Counted from the first letter of the stretch, positions 1 to 7,385 are shown. The stretch is DNA of 64,000 bases from Elusimicrobia bacterium RIFCSPLOWO2_02_FULL_39_32 (GCA_001800135.1 MGUU01000016.1:62001-126000); one strand, 5' to 3'. Program-made: numbers and translations. Notes: generated by a model not told the origin, from the letters alone.

Positions 1-961
1 AAGAATAAGTTGGATCCTCTGGATTATAGCCAGACTGATAAAATGTGTAACCCCCAAACTTAAAAGGATGATTCACTGATGTTTCAGCAGCAACTAAAAG
101 CTGCGATTCTTTTAAAATCTCAATCTTGCTTTTGAACTGTTTAATTTTCCCTGGAACATATTGGTAAAGCAAATCCAAATGTTTTTCCACACTATTGGCT
201 CCATTGGAAAGATGTGAAAGTTCAGGAAACTTTGCAAAAAGCCATACTCGTTTAGTTGGAGAAGCGGTCACTTCCACTTGTAAAGCTGGATTATTAGGGA
301 AAGAGGAAGCAGAGTAAGCTCTCCACTCTCCACTTGCGCTATCTTTTTCAACTCGCAAATCAGGTTCATAGCGCAAAACATTTAGTTTAACGCTTTTCTT
401 CAAAAAATAATCTTTCCCTGGTTCAACTTCTAAACTTTCACTCCAACCTTCTTTTAAATTCTTAACCTGAATAAAATGTTGTCCGGAGCTATAAGTATCA
501 ATATTAAAATCCGCTAACCGAACTTGAAACGGAAGATGAATCGTTGGTCCATTGCTGGCGCTAGATGGGACACAACAGTTAGCTTCCTTAACTCTTAGTT
601 CTAAAACCCCTTTTTCAGCTAATAAAGCGCTGGTAACTCCGCCAGCTAAAATAACTAATATGGCTGTGTGGCTAATGAGAGCGCCCCAAGGCAAACTTTT
701 ATATTTTTTTTCTTGAATGCGCATCAGTATGCAGGCGGAAGTGTTTAACCCCAGCAAAACTAAAAGCCCAATAAACCATGCTGAATGAAAAAGATTAAAA
801 AGACCAAGATTAGACAAAATTTTAACCATACTAGGTGAAAAAATTTGTTGAACTTTTTCTGCAGGTAAATTTTGAGGGATTAGGGTTCCACTTATCATGG
901 AAACAATTAATATTAAGGAAAGGATAAAAAAAAGTTGAAGAGAAGCAAGTTTTTTAATCAT
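1..961 (-). CDS. resB: ResB-like cytochrome c biogenesis protein (3' end cut by window)
   Basis: ResB works with ResC/CcsA to deliver and attach heme to apocytochrome c outside the cytoplasmic membrane. Translating the minus strand from the ATG at 961 gives an open frame to the window edge. It has an N-terminal membrane segment ending in SGTLIPQNLP, a second pair of hydrophobic helices (HSAWFIGLLVLLGLNTSAC and SHTAILVILAGGV), then a periplasmic domain with NHPFKFGGYTFYQSGYNP, all typical of ResB. The C-terminal membrane helix lies outside the window. The gene follows a cytochrome c gene and a tRNA-like gene on the same strand, only 21 nt after the latter, so co-transcription is likely. An AAGG about 10 nt upstream of the ATG may be the ribosome site. 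Confidence 0.85.
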   Translation of the reverse strand, partial: MIKKLASLQLFFILSLILIVSMISGTLIPQNLPAEKVQQIFSPSMVKILSNLGLFNLFHSAWFIGLLVLLGLNTSACILMRIQEKKYKSLPWGALISHTAILVILAGGVTSALLAEKGVLELRVKEANCCVPSSASNGPTIHLPFQVRLADFNIDTYSSGQHFIQVKNLKEGWSESLEVEPGKDYFLKKSVKLNVLRYEPDLRVEKDSASGEWRAYSASSFPNNPALQVEVTASPTKRVWLFAKFPELSHLSNGANSVEKHLDLLYQYVPGKIKQFKSKIEILKESQLLVAAETSVNHPFKFGGYTFYQSGYNPEDPTYS

Positions 962-982
962 ATTTTTATGACCTTTTTATAT

Positions 983-1108
983 TGGCAACGCTATCAGGAT
1001 TTGAACCTGAATTTCCGTTCTTTAGATGAATACGAAATTGTTTTCTCCCCATTTCAATATTTTTTTCGCATTCTTAAAACAGCGTCCTTACCGTTAGACG
1101 ATAGCGTC
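983..1108 (-). tRNA. tRNA-like gene (Gln-like body) with a 51-nt insertion in the anticodon loop
   Basis: The minus strand folds as a full tRNA: acceptor GACGCTA/TAGCGTT (7 pairs, first one G.U), D-arm GTC-TAACGGTAAG-GAC, anticodon stem CTGTT/AACGG (5 pairs), 4-nt variable region, T-arm TCAGG-TTCAAAT-CCTGA, discriminator G and encoded CCA. The anticodon loop is 58 nt instead of 7. Without 51 nt the RNA would be a normal 75-mer. The weak first pair, UAUCGUC and G73 resemble tRNA-Gln, but no single excision restores a Gln anticodon (excision after TT gives UAA). Inside the insert GAATGCGAAA pairs with TTTCGTATTC (10 pairs, one G.T). It could be an intron-bearing tRNA, a pseudogene, or an RNA with another role. 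It sits between a cytochrome c gene and resB. Confidence 0.65.
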
Positions 1109-1118
1109 AAAAAATTTA

Positions 1119-1667
1119 TTATTTTACCCCCACATAAGGCGTTTCTTTTTTTGGCAATCCTAAAGTCTCTTCCTCTTGTAAACTCTCTCGCTCTTTTGAA
1201 ACTTCTTTAAACAGTTTGTTTAGATCTTGAGCCTTAGCATCAAACTCATCTTTCTTATCTATTTTTCTGATTTTAGAATCATAGACCAAAAATTCCACAA
1301 TTCTTTTTTCATCCTTAGACTCTAAAACATACCCCCTTGTGCCCATTTTGATATGCATTCTTTTTACAAAACGTTTCCAATCATAGGCTTTAATATAAGG
1401 AGAATTTAAAGGACGGCTAGAACTGTGGCAAGAAGAACAAACTGCTAAAAATAGCTTATAACTTTCTTGAATATTTAATGGATAACTGGAAACATCCACT
1501 GTGGCAGGTCCCAAATCATAAGGGAAATGCGCGGTGAGTTGTGTTGAACTGAATTTTGATTTTAAAGCAGCGGATTCCTTTTCCTTTTTTTCACAAGAGG
1601 TTAAAGATAATATAATGGATACCCCAAAAATAAGATAAACTAGCCCAAATCTTTCATTTGAATTCAT
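1119..1667 (-). CDS. Cytochrome c-type lipoprotein
   Basis: A 182-residue protein with a lipoprotein-type signal (hydrophobic stretch ending LTSC near residue 25) and one covalent heme site CSSCH around residue 78. A methionine in HIKMGTRGYVL about 30 residues later could be the distal heme ligand. It is therefore predicted to be a monoheme cytochrome anchored outside the cytoplasmic membrane and involved in electron transfer. A good ribosome site, AGGAGA, lies just before the ATG. The tRNA-like gene starts 10 nt after its stop and resB follows, which fits a c-type cytochrome maturation context. The lysine/glutamate-rich C-terminal tail is not informative, and the redox partner cannot be told. 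Confidence 0.82.
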   Translation of the reverse strand: MNSNERFGLVYLIFGVSIILSLTSCEKKEKESAALKSKFSSTQLTAHFPYDLGPATVDVSSYPLNIQESYKLFLAVCSSCHSSSRPLNSPYIKAYDWKRFVKRMHIKMGTRGYVLESKDEKRIVEFLVYDSKIRKIDKKDEFDAKAQDLNKLFKEVSKERESLQEEETLGLPKKETPYVGVK

Positions 1668-1805
1668 AGGGTTCTCCTACCCATTCAAATGCAACAAAAT
1701 TACCAAAAATGAAAAAATGAGGAAGTTAAAAACGAACTTATTGAGGTATTATAAGACTAAAGGTGGGTTTAAAATGTCCCTAGTTTCCAGCTTTTAATAA
1801 CAGTT

Positions 1806-2897
1806 TTAATCTCCGAAGGAAACTCCGGTAGCTTTAGCGGTTTGAACTTCTTCGCTATCAGGTAAGACTAAATGCAATGAACCAATCGCTTCTTTAATAG
1901 GAACACTGCTAATTTTTGTTCCGCGCAAAGAAACCATGGTTCCGGTCTCTCCTTTATTAAGGAGTTCAGTAGCTTTTACTCCATAGCGGGTTGCAAGCCA
2001 ACGGTCAAATGCAGTGGGCGTACCCCCGCGCTGAAGGTGTCCTAAAATTGTGACTCGTGTCTCTATGCCTAAAGCTTCTTCAATCGCTTCCGCAATCTTA
2101 TAACTAACGCCTCCCAAACGAATGGCATCATGAGACCCTTCTACTTTTCTTTGAATCACAAATTCCCCTCCAACTGCTTTTGCCCCTTCAGAAACAACTA
2201 AAATTGTAAACTCCTTTCCCCATCCAATCCTTTTTTCTATAGCTGAAATCACTTTTTCAATTTTATAAGGAATTTCCGGGATTAAAATCACATCTCCTCC
2301 ACCGGCAATTCCAGCTCTTAAAGGGATCCATCCCGCGTATCGCCCCATGGTTTCCAACAAAATAACTCGATGATGAGATTCCGCGGTGGAATGTAAGCGA
2401 TCCACTGCGTCTGTTGCAACTGAAAGCGCGGAATCAAAACCAAAAGTAACATCGGTTCCGTTTAAATCATTGTCTATGGTTTTAGGAACTCCCACTATTG
2501 GCACCCCTTCCTCAAAAAATTTCTGAGATATGCTTAAAGTGCCATCCCCTCCAATCGCGATAAAACCGTCAATCTGATTTTTTTTCAAATTCAATATCGC
2601 CTCTTTGGAACGATCCAGAGGAGCAATTGTTTTACCAGAACTGTCATAAGTATAAGCAAAAGGGTTAGCTCGATTATTGGTTCCTAAAATAGTTCCGCCC
2701 CGGGTTAAAATGCCAGAAACAGTCTGTTCAGTTAAAGGAATATGCCAATCTTCCACTAATCCGCGAAATCCATCCATAAAACCAATCACTTCCCAGTTAT
2801 ACACTCTGACAGCTGATTTTACTACAGCACGGATCACTGCATTCAGCCCCGGGCAGTCCCCCCCGCCAGTTAATATTCCAATCTTTCTTATTTTCAT
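1806..2897 (-). CDS. pfkA: 6-phosphofructokinase
   Basis: Phosphorylates fructose 6-phosphate in glycolysis. The 363-residue protein begins with the nucleotide loop KIGILTGGGDCPGLNAV and has GGDGT (116-120), PKTIDND (138-144, catalytic Asp), MGRYAGW and GHLQRGG. Gly in GGDGT normally goes with ATP use, whereas the Lys of PKTIDND is typical of PPi-dependent enzymes and of the ATP-dependent group III branch, so ATP is the better guess but PPi is possible. I chose the ATG at 2897 because it places MKIRKIGILTGGG at the usual family start; a TTG six codons upstream is less likely. A small hairpin lies just upstream. Confidence 0.9.
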   Translation of the reverse strand: MKIRKIGILTGGGDCPGLNAVIRAVVKSAVRVYNWEVIGFMDGFRGLVEDWHIPLTEQTVSGILTRGGTILGTNNRANPFAYTYDSSGKTIAPLDRSKEAILNLKKNQIDGFIAIGGDGTLSISQKFFEEGVPIVGVPKTIDNDLNGTDVTFGFDSALSVATDAVDRLHSTAESHHRVILLETMGRYAGWIPLRAGIAGGGDVILIPEIPYKIEKVISAIEKRIGWGKEFTILVVSEGAKAVGGEFVIQRKVEGSHDAIRLGGVSYKIAEAIEEALGIETRVTILGHLQRGGTPTAFDRWLATRYGVKATELLNKGETGTMVSLRGTKISSVPIKEAIGSLHLVLPDSEEVQTAKATGVSFGD

Positions 2898-2921
2898 TTC
2901 ATAACCATCGCTCAAACATTA

Positions 2922-2939
2922 AGAACCGATATTGGTTCT
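2922..2939. promoter_or_regulatory. Inverted repeat upstream of pfkA
   Basis: AGAACC and GGTTCT form a perfect 6-bp inverted repeat around a 6-nt spacer, ending 25 bp before the pfkA start codon. It could be an operator or a small leader hairpin. No family can be named, and one short palindrome may be chance. Confidence 0.3.
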
Positions 2940-3010
2940 GGGTCATTGGTAAGCGCTGGATTTTCATCTCCTTTCTGTTTTGGGACATAGATTCAGCTGA
3001 ATGTTTCATT

Positions 3011-4393
3011 TTATTTTTCGATTTCAATTTTATAACGATTCAAAAGACGGTGAATGGTTTTTCTGTCAATCTTAGCTTCTTCTGCTGCCTGAGAAATATT
3101 GCCATTATGTTTTTCCAAAAGACGCTTAAAATAATCTCTGTAAAAAACTCTTAACGCTTCAGTCTTAGCTCCCCTAAAACTGCTTAATAAAATATTTTCC
3201 TTTTCTTTATGGCTCAAACGTATATTGTCCGGTAAATCTTCTGGTTGGATCATTGAAGAATTTGTTAAAGAAACAGCTCTCTCTATAATATTCTCTAATT
3301 CTCTCACATTCCCGGGCCAGTTATAATTTTTTAAAAGGCTAAGCGCTGAGGAAGAAATTCCCTTTATAGAATTATGAGATTTCTGAATAAATCTATGTAA
3401 AAAGTGATTTACTAAAAGCTCAACGTCCCCCTCCCGTTCTCTTAAAGGCGGAATATTTAAAGTTATGACATTTAGGCGATAGTATAAATCTTCTCTGAAC
3501 TTTTTCTCTTGAACTGCTTTGGCCAGATCTTGATTCGTTGCAGCCACAATCCTTATATCCACTACAATCAGCCGATTAGAGCCTAAGCGGCGAAACTCTT
3601 TTTCCTGTAAAACTCTTAAAAGTTTAGCTTGCAAACTAAGAGGAATTTCTCCAATCTCATCTAAAAAAATAGTTCCGCCATCTGCAAACTCAAAAATGCC
3701 GGGCCTTGAGTTTTGAGCGTCTGTAAAAGCTCCTTTTTCATGGCCAAAAAGTTCAGACTCAAGCAAATTTTCTGGAAGGCTTGCGCAATCCACAGGAACA
3801 AACCTCCCCCCTCCTTGTCCGCGAGTAGAGTTGCGATGCACTGCTCTGGCAATCAACTCTTTCCCTGTGCCGGATTCTCCTTGAATTAAAATATTCGCTT
3901 CTGTGGAAGCGATTTTTTTTACAGTTGTTAAAATGGCTTGAAGTTGCGGGCTTGAACCAATAAGCTGATCAAAACCAAAAGCCAAACCTAATTCTTTTTT
4001 AAGCCTTTGATTTTCTTCAATCAACCTCTGTTCTCTTAAAGCTTTTTCAATTAAAGTTAAAAGAAGCTCTGCTGAAATAGGTTTTGCCAAATAATCAAAA
4101 GCCCCTTCCTTAATAGCTTGCACAGCTGTTTCCCAAGCAGCGTGAGCTGTAAAAAGAATGACTGGAATCCTTGAGTCCACAGATTTAATTTCCCGCAGAA
4201 CTTCAATTCCATTTTTATGAGCCATTTTTAAATCTGTAAAAACCAAATCTGGTTTTTCCATTGCCACAAGATCTAATATGGAGTCTGTCTGGCTGGTGGT
4301 AAGGCAACGATAGCCTGCATGCTCTAAAATTCTTTTGCAGTTTTCTAGGATTTCTATTTCATCATCAATGACTAATATGGTTTCTTTAGACAT
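3011..4393 (-). CDS. Sigma54-dependent response regulator, NtrC/AtoC family
   Basis: A 460-residue activator with three standard parts. The N-terminal receiver (1-120) has DDE, the phospho-Asp in FTDLKM, the Thr of LFTAHA and the Lys of YLAKP. The central AAA+ domain (about 140-370) has Walker A GESGTGKE, the sigma54-contact loop GAFTDA (a common GAFTGA variant) and FLDEIGEI. The C-terminal Fis-type helix-turn-helix ends in NGNISQAAEEAKIDRKTIHRLL. It should activate sigma54 promoters after phosphorylation by a histidine kinase, none of which is encoded nearby. A consensus sigma54 promoter lies at 8606 upstream of amtB, but a link between the two is only inference. Confidence 0.9.
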   Translation of the reverse strand: MSKETILVIDDEIEILENCKRILEHAGYRCLTTSQTDSILDLVAMEKPDLVFTDLKMAHKNGIEVLREIKSVDSRIPVILFTAHAAWETAVQAIKEGAFDYLAKPISAELLLTLIEKALREQRLIEENQRLKKELGLAFGFDQLIGSSPQLQAILTTVKKIASTEANILIQGESGTGKELIARAVHRNSTRGQGGGRFVPVDCASLPENLLESELFGHEKGAFTDAQNSRPGIFEFADGGTIFLDEIGEIPLSLQAKLLRVLQEKEFRRLGSNRLIVVDIRIVAATNQDLAKAVQEKKFREDLYYRLNVITLNIPPLREREGDVELLVNHFLHRFIQKSHNSIKGISSSALSLLKNYNWPGNVRELENIIERAVSLTNSSMIQPEDLPDNIRLSHKEKENILLSSFRGAKTEALRVFYRDYFKRLLEKHNGNISQAAEEAKIDRKTIHRLLNRYKIEIEK

Positions 4394-4454
4394 GGCCTTT
4401 TTTAAATTGGGAAGGAAATTTTATTTTACTGATAAAAATCTTTCAAAAATTTTG

Positions 4455-4514
4455 TGCCGGGGGGCGGCCGATTTCTTATTCCTTATTTTTTTAAGGAATC
4501 AGCACTTCCCCGGC
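4455..4514 (-). other. tRNA-Phe-like remnant or hairpin
   Basis: On the minus strand this stretch starts with GCCGGGG and ends with CGCCCCCCGGCA, the same acceptor ends as the neighbouring tRNA-Phe, but the middle is replaced by an 8-bp hairpin ATTCCTTA/TAAGGAAT with a 6-nt loop. There are no D, anticodon or T arms. The 13-bp TGCCGGGGGGCGG is thus present twice, 85 bp apart. It looks like a decayed tRNA copy, possibly left by recombination or integration at the tRNA. It might also act as a terminator for the tRNA transcript, though no clear T-run follows. Confidence 0.5.
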
Positions 4515-4539
4515 ATTCTTATGAACTTCTAATAAAGTT

Positions 4540-4612
4540 TGCCGGGGGGCGGAATCGAACCGTCGACACACGGTTTTTCAGACCGTTGCTCTACCGACTG
4601 AGCTACCCCGGC
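4540..4612 (-). tRNA. tRNA-Phe (GAA)
   Basis: A canonical 73-nt cloverleaf on the minus strand: acceptor GCCGGGG/CCCCGGC, D-arm GCTC...GAGC, anticodon stem ACGGT/ACCGT with loop CTGAAAA (anticodon GAA), T-arm containing GGTTCGATTCC and discriminator A. CCA is not encoded, so it must be added by the CCA-adding enzyme such as the one at 27090. The mobile-looking genes at 4.7-8.2 kb begin beside it. Confidence 0.96.
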
Positions 4613-4696
4613 AATGCTACAAAATAAAAATTATAGTTCTCACAAGCGCGCTACTTTTATAAACAAAACTCTTTTTTGTGCAATGAAGCGAACTCC

Positions 4697-4722
4697 ATTA
4701 TACTTTTTTTCATTTTAGTTTT
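4697..4722. repeat. Direct repeat, left copy flanking the HepT/MntA cassette
   Basis: ATTATACTTTTTTTCATTTT and the following AGTTTT recur, with one T fewer, at 5435-5459 in the same orientation. The two copies bracket the hepT-mntA pair, as expected of a module gained or lost by recombination. AT-rich sequence raises the chance of coincidence. Confidence 0.5.
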
Positions 4723-4775
4723 ACATTAATTTAATAAAAATGAAGAAAGCGGCATATCTGGAGCTTTCTGATTCT

Positions 4776-5103
4776 TTAAAAACTTTTATGATTAGTGGTT
4801 TTAAGGGCGGGAGTCTTTCCCTAAGGACTTTCCAAACAATCTCATAATCTACGCCAAAGTAATCGTGGCTGATTTTGTCCCTCATTTTAGCCATTTCTCG
4901 CCATGGAATGTCCTTATGCTTAAGCCTGATGGGATTAGGAACGTTCTTCGTGCTTCGCCAATAATTTCCAACTTGCGCACCACAGCGCTTCTTGTTTTAT
5001 CATCATTCAAAAAACCATTATAATCAATGGAATCTACAAACTCTTCAATCTTCTCAATCGCATCAATAATATCCTGAAGATAGAGACCGTATTCCCGCTT
5101 CAA
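4776..5103 (-). pseudogene. hepT: HepT-like toxin RNase, frameshifted
   Basis: HepT is the HEPN ribonuclease toxin paired with the MntA nucleotidyltransferase. Frame one (from 5103) gives the family N-terminus, DIIDAIEKIEEFV...KLEIIGEA, then a premature stop at 4882. The remaining family sequence continues in another frame to a stop at 4776: AKNVPNPIRLKHKDIPWREM then MRDKISHDYFGVDYEIVW, including the catalytic R-x4-H-x-Y (RDKISHDY). Inserting one base near 4950 would rejoin them as GEA-AKNVP, which matches the family, so a 1-nt deletion is likely. Without correction the product lacks the active site. A sequencing error or programmed frameshift cannot be excluded. Its start overlaps the mntA stop by 4 nt. 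Confidence 0.8.
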
Positions 5104-5393
5104 ACGGCGACCACCTCGCTTAGAATATGTTCTCTCAGCTCTTTTCGTATCGCCTTTTTTCGTACCAAATCCACTTTCAGTTTGAGATAATCCTCCAAAT
5201 CCTCTTCCAGCTCAAGAAATTTAAACAGATCCGGAGTTATTCTAAATTCAACTAGGACATCAAGATCGCTGAGCTTCGTCTGGTCTCCTCGGACAAAGGA
5301 GCCAAAAAGCCCCATCTCGCTTAAATGATACTTGCGAACAAGATATCCTTTGCGCTTTTTTAGTTTTTCAGCTATTTTGAGATATGTTTTCAT
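5100..5393 (-). CDS. mntA: MntA-like minimal nucleotidyltransferase antitoxin
   Basis: A 97-residue minimal nucleotidyltransferase with the motif GSFVRGDQTKLSDLDVLVEF (GS-x10-DxD) at residues 31-50, as in DNA polymerase beta-like MNT proteins. In HepT/MntA systems the MNT protein modifies a tyrosine of the HepT active site with AMP and so neutralises it. It precedes and overlaps the HepT-like gene (ATGA overlap), the usual order of some of these pairs. Because the partner is frameshifted, the module may be non-functional. Direct repeats flank the pair. Confidence 0.85.
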   Translation of the reverse strand: MKTYLKIAEKLKKRKGYLVRKYHLSEMGLFGSFVRGDQTKLSDLDVLVEFRITPDLFKFLELEEDLEDYLKLKVDLVRKKAIRKELREHILSEVVAV

Positions 5394-5434
5394 CGCACTT
5401 TTCCCTATTGTATGTGTGTTCTATATTTAGCTCA

Positions 5435-5459
5435 ATTATACTTTTTTCATTTTAGTTTT
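5435..5459. repeat. Direct repeat, right copy flanking the HepT/MntA cassette
   Basis: ATTATACTTTTTTCATTTTA followed by GTTTT, matching 4697-4722 apart from one T in the T-run. It abuts the 3' end of the helix-turn-helix gene at 5460. Confidence 0.5.
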
Positions 5460-5663
5460 TCACAAAATCTTTTCTTCAACGGAATTTACGCTGATCCACT
5501 CCCGAATCTTCTCAACATCAAACTTCGTAGAGCGCCCCAGCTTTACATACGGAATTTTCCGTTGGGACACCCACTGATACAACGTCCCCACCGGGGTCCC
5601 AATGTATTCCGAAAGCTCTTCTACGTTAAGAAGTTTTCTGTTAGGACTTATGAAATTCCCCAT
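5460..5663 (-). CDS. Excisionase-type helix-turn-helix DNA-binding protein
   Basis: A 67-residue protein made almost wholly of an HTH_17/MerR-like winged helix: LLNVEELSEYIGTPVGTLYQWVSQRKIPYVKLGRSTKFDVEKIREWI. Such small proteins serve as excisionases or regulators on mobile elements and as subunits controlling tRNA-linked islands. It overlaps the end of the upstream sigma-like gene by 23 bp, so the two are translated from one message. No integrase is present in the window, so its DNA target is unknown. Confidence 0.8.
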   Translation of the reverse strand: MGNFISPNRKLLNVEELSEYIGTPVGTLYQWVSQRKIPYVKLGRSTKFDVEKIREWISVNSVEEKIL

Positions 5664-6267
5664 ATAATATATCCCCCAAAAATCCCTCGGCTATATTCTT
5701 GGATTTATTTTTTAGCTTACGATGCAGTTCATAGACACGTTCTATCGGGATATGCGTTGCTTTTGCAATCTTTGAGGGTTTATAGGTCCCGCCGGACATG
5801 CATTCTAAAACTTCTTTTAGTTTCGTATCCTTCTTAATGGAACCCTTGATTCGTTTTAGGATAGCTTGGGCCGCGGTTTGCCTTTCTTTTTCTATTGGGA
5901 TGGTCTCAGGGGATTGAACCCAGACTAGGTTACTCTCGGGAAAGAATTCATTCTTTTCACCCCAGTCATCACTTGGTAGATCATAGATGCTAATGTGGTT
6001 CTTTTCTTCCCAAGAGTTTAATAGATGGCTTTGTTTGCTATCTATAACCCCTCTTAAGAGACATGCAATGTCCACACGTTTTGGATTCCAGTTTCTCTTG
6101 CCGTCCAAGAGGCTTTCAATGGCGGAATGAACCATATCTTCCAGTGATGTTTTGTTTTCACAATTCCACCGATGTTTTTCAGTTTTAGAATTGGCATACA
6201 TTAAAAGTTTTTCATAGAGGCACGGCCAATCCTGATTTTCCAGCAGTCGTTCAATTTTTTTGTTCAT
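5641..6267 (-). CDS. Sigma-70-like or regulatory protein of a mobile element
   Basis: A 208-residue soluble protein. Residues 38-80 (TSLEDMVHSAIESLLDGKRN...CLLRGVIDSKQSHLLNSW) resemble the sigma region 2-type helices found in phage/island sigma-like proteins, and residues 165-190 (KPSKIAKATHIPIERVYELHRKLKN) read as a C-terminal helix-turn-helix like region 4. Function is inferred only from this layout. It is followed by and overlaps the excisionase-like gene, which supports an island-regulation role. I do not recognise a specific family. Confidence 0.5.
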   Translation of the reverse strand: MNKKIERLLENQDWPCLYEKLLMYANSKTEKHRWNCENKTSLEDMVHSAIESLLDGKRNWNPKRVDIACLLRGVIDSKQSHLLNSWEEKNHISIYDLPSDDWGEKNEFFPESNLVWVQSPETIPIEKERQTAAQAILKRIKGSIKKDTKLKEVLECMSGGTYKPSKIAKATHIPIERVYELHRKLKNKSKNIAEGFLGDILYGEFHKS

Positions 6268-6305
6268 TTTAGCGGCTCCTTTGTGTTAGTTGATACGAAT
6301 TTGAA

Positions 6306-6333
6306 GTCGCTCCCCGTGCGGGAGCGTGGATTG
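6306..6333. repeat. Single CRISPR-repeat-like hairpin (type I-C-like)
   Basis: GTCGCTCCCCGTGCGGGAGC continuing to GTGGATTG resembles type I-C CRISPR repeats (GTCGCTCCC...GGGAGCGTGGATTG). CGCTCCC/GGGAGCG pairs around a 5-nt loop. There is only one copy and no spacers or cas genes nearby, so this is not an array. It is either an orphan repeat or a look-alike from a small mobile element. Confidence 0.35.
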
Positions 6334-6355
6334 CACGGGAGTTCCGGGGACACCA

Positions 6356-6378
6356 TACTTAATTTGGAAAATTAAGTA
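6356..6378. other. 10-bp perfect hairpin in the gap upstream of the sigma-like gene
   Basis: TACTTAATTT and AAATTAAGTA are perfect reverse complements around the 3-nt loop GGA. It directly follows the motif GTTCCGGGGACACCATACTT, which I associate with ends of IS200/REP-type elements (recollection, not tested). It may be a remnant end of such an element. Nothing else is seen between 6268 and 6467. Confidence 0.4.
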
Positions 6379-6467
6379 CTCTGTTCTTAAAATTTCAACC
6401 CTAAATGTTTAATGGCGGGATAAAGAGCGGTGAATCCTTTTCTGCATGTCCAGAAGCATCAACAAAA

Positions 6468-7385
6468 TCATAACCCTAGTTTAAATTTAAGTCTGGCTAA
6501 AGCTTCCGCGTGCTTTTTCTTGCTCATTTTTTGCAGGTTCAAGAGTTTCCACTGGATAGACGGAAGTTTGTCGATTCCATCCAAACCCAAAAGATTCCAT
6601 TGAGGAGCCATCTCCTTAACCGAAACAAGAAATTTTCTTTCTGATTCTGTTAAATCTTTTTTTATGATGGCAATGAGTTTTTCTCTAGCAGCCATTAAAT
6701 CATCATAAATCACCGAGGTGGAAGCCATCCCAGAAAACTCATTCTCAAAAATTCTACGGATATCCTTCCTTGTAGGATCAATCAATTCAGTCATAGGACG
6801 GTCATGGCTCGCAAGATAAACGACGAAAGCTTTTCGAACCTGATCCGTAATACCTTCTGTTTCCATCAAGAGATGAATGTCAAAGAGATCGCGAGGATGC
6901 TGCCGATCCAATGCCGCGCAAATCTTTCCGCCGTAAAGATCAGCAAATGAAAGCGTGGTCGTGGAAACTGAAAGTCCAAAGGCTTCCTCCGCTTTCTTGC
7001 ATAGAGTGCGTTCTGAACATGGAAAAATTGCCCCGCGAATCACAAGGTTTGGTTCTATCTTGATCTGAGATTCGGCGTTACGGACAAAGATTTTAGTTAT
7101 ATTTTTATTGCCAATAGCGTAACCAACTTGGACTTTCACCCCGGAAATTGTTCTTTCAATGGCGTTAGAAATTCTTCTAAGCGCAAATCCAATTTCCTTT
7201 AAAGACTGCTCCCGCGGTTCGATGGGCAAATAGGTTAGATCAATATCTACGGATAAACGCGGCATGTCGCGTACAAACAAATTTATTGCTGTTCCCCCCT
7301 TCAAACCGAAACATTTTTCAGCAGCAATATGCGGAATTGTCCGGAGCATGAGTTCAACTTGTTTAAAGAAAGGACTATTCTTCAT
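6468..7385 (-). CDS. abiEii: AbiEii-type nucleotidyltransferase toxin
   Basis: A 305-residue toxin of the type IV AbiE toxin-antitoxin/phage-exclusion family. The nucleotidyltransferase signature is at residues 26-55: LKGGTAINLFVRDMPRLSVD then DIDLTYL, combining the GGTA strand with the S-x-DxD metal site. TTTLSFADLYGGKICAALDRQHPRDLFD in the middle of the protein carries the further conserved K and D-R-xx-PRD-xxD residues. AbiEii-like enzymes modify the 3' end of tRNAs, so the tRNA genes and CCA enzyme here are possible targets in principle. It overlaps the antitoxin gene by 4 nt and is downstream of it, the normal operon order. Confidence 0.87.
   Translation of the reverse strand: MKNSPFFKQVELMLRTIPHIAAEKCFGLKGGTAINLFVRDMPRLSVDIDLTYLPIEPREQSLKEIGFALRRISNAIERTISGVKVQVGYAIGNKNITKIFVRNAESQIKIEPNLVIRGAIFPCSERTLCKKAEEAFGLSVSTTTLSFADLYGGKICAALDRQHPRDLFDIHLLMETEGITDQVRKAFVVYLASHDRPMTELIDPTRKDIRRIFENEFSGMASTSVIYDDLMAAREKLIAIIKKDLTESERKFLVSVKEMAPQWNLLGLDGIDKLPSIQWKLLNLQKMSKKKHAEALARLKFKLGL

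Noticed and set aside
935-1210. 91-codon plus-strand frame across the tRNA-like gene
   Set aside because: It overlaps a well-folded tRNA on the other strand and has no ribosome site or similarity.
5412-5837. 141-codon plus-strand frame
   Set aside because: Shadow of the excisionase-like and sigma-like genes on the opposite strand.
6306-6333. CRISPR array
   Set aside because: Only one repeat-like unit, no spacers and no cas genes.
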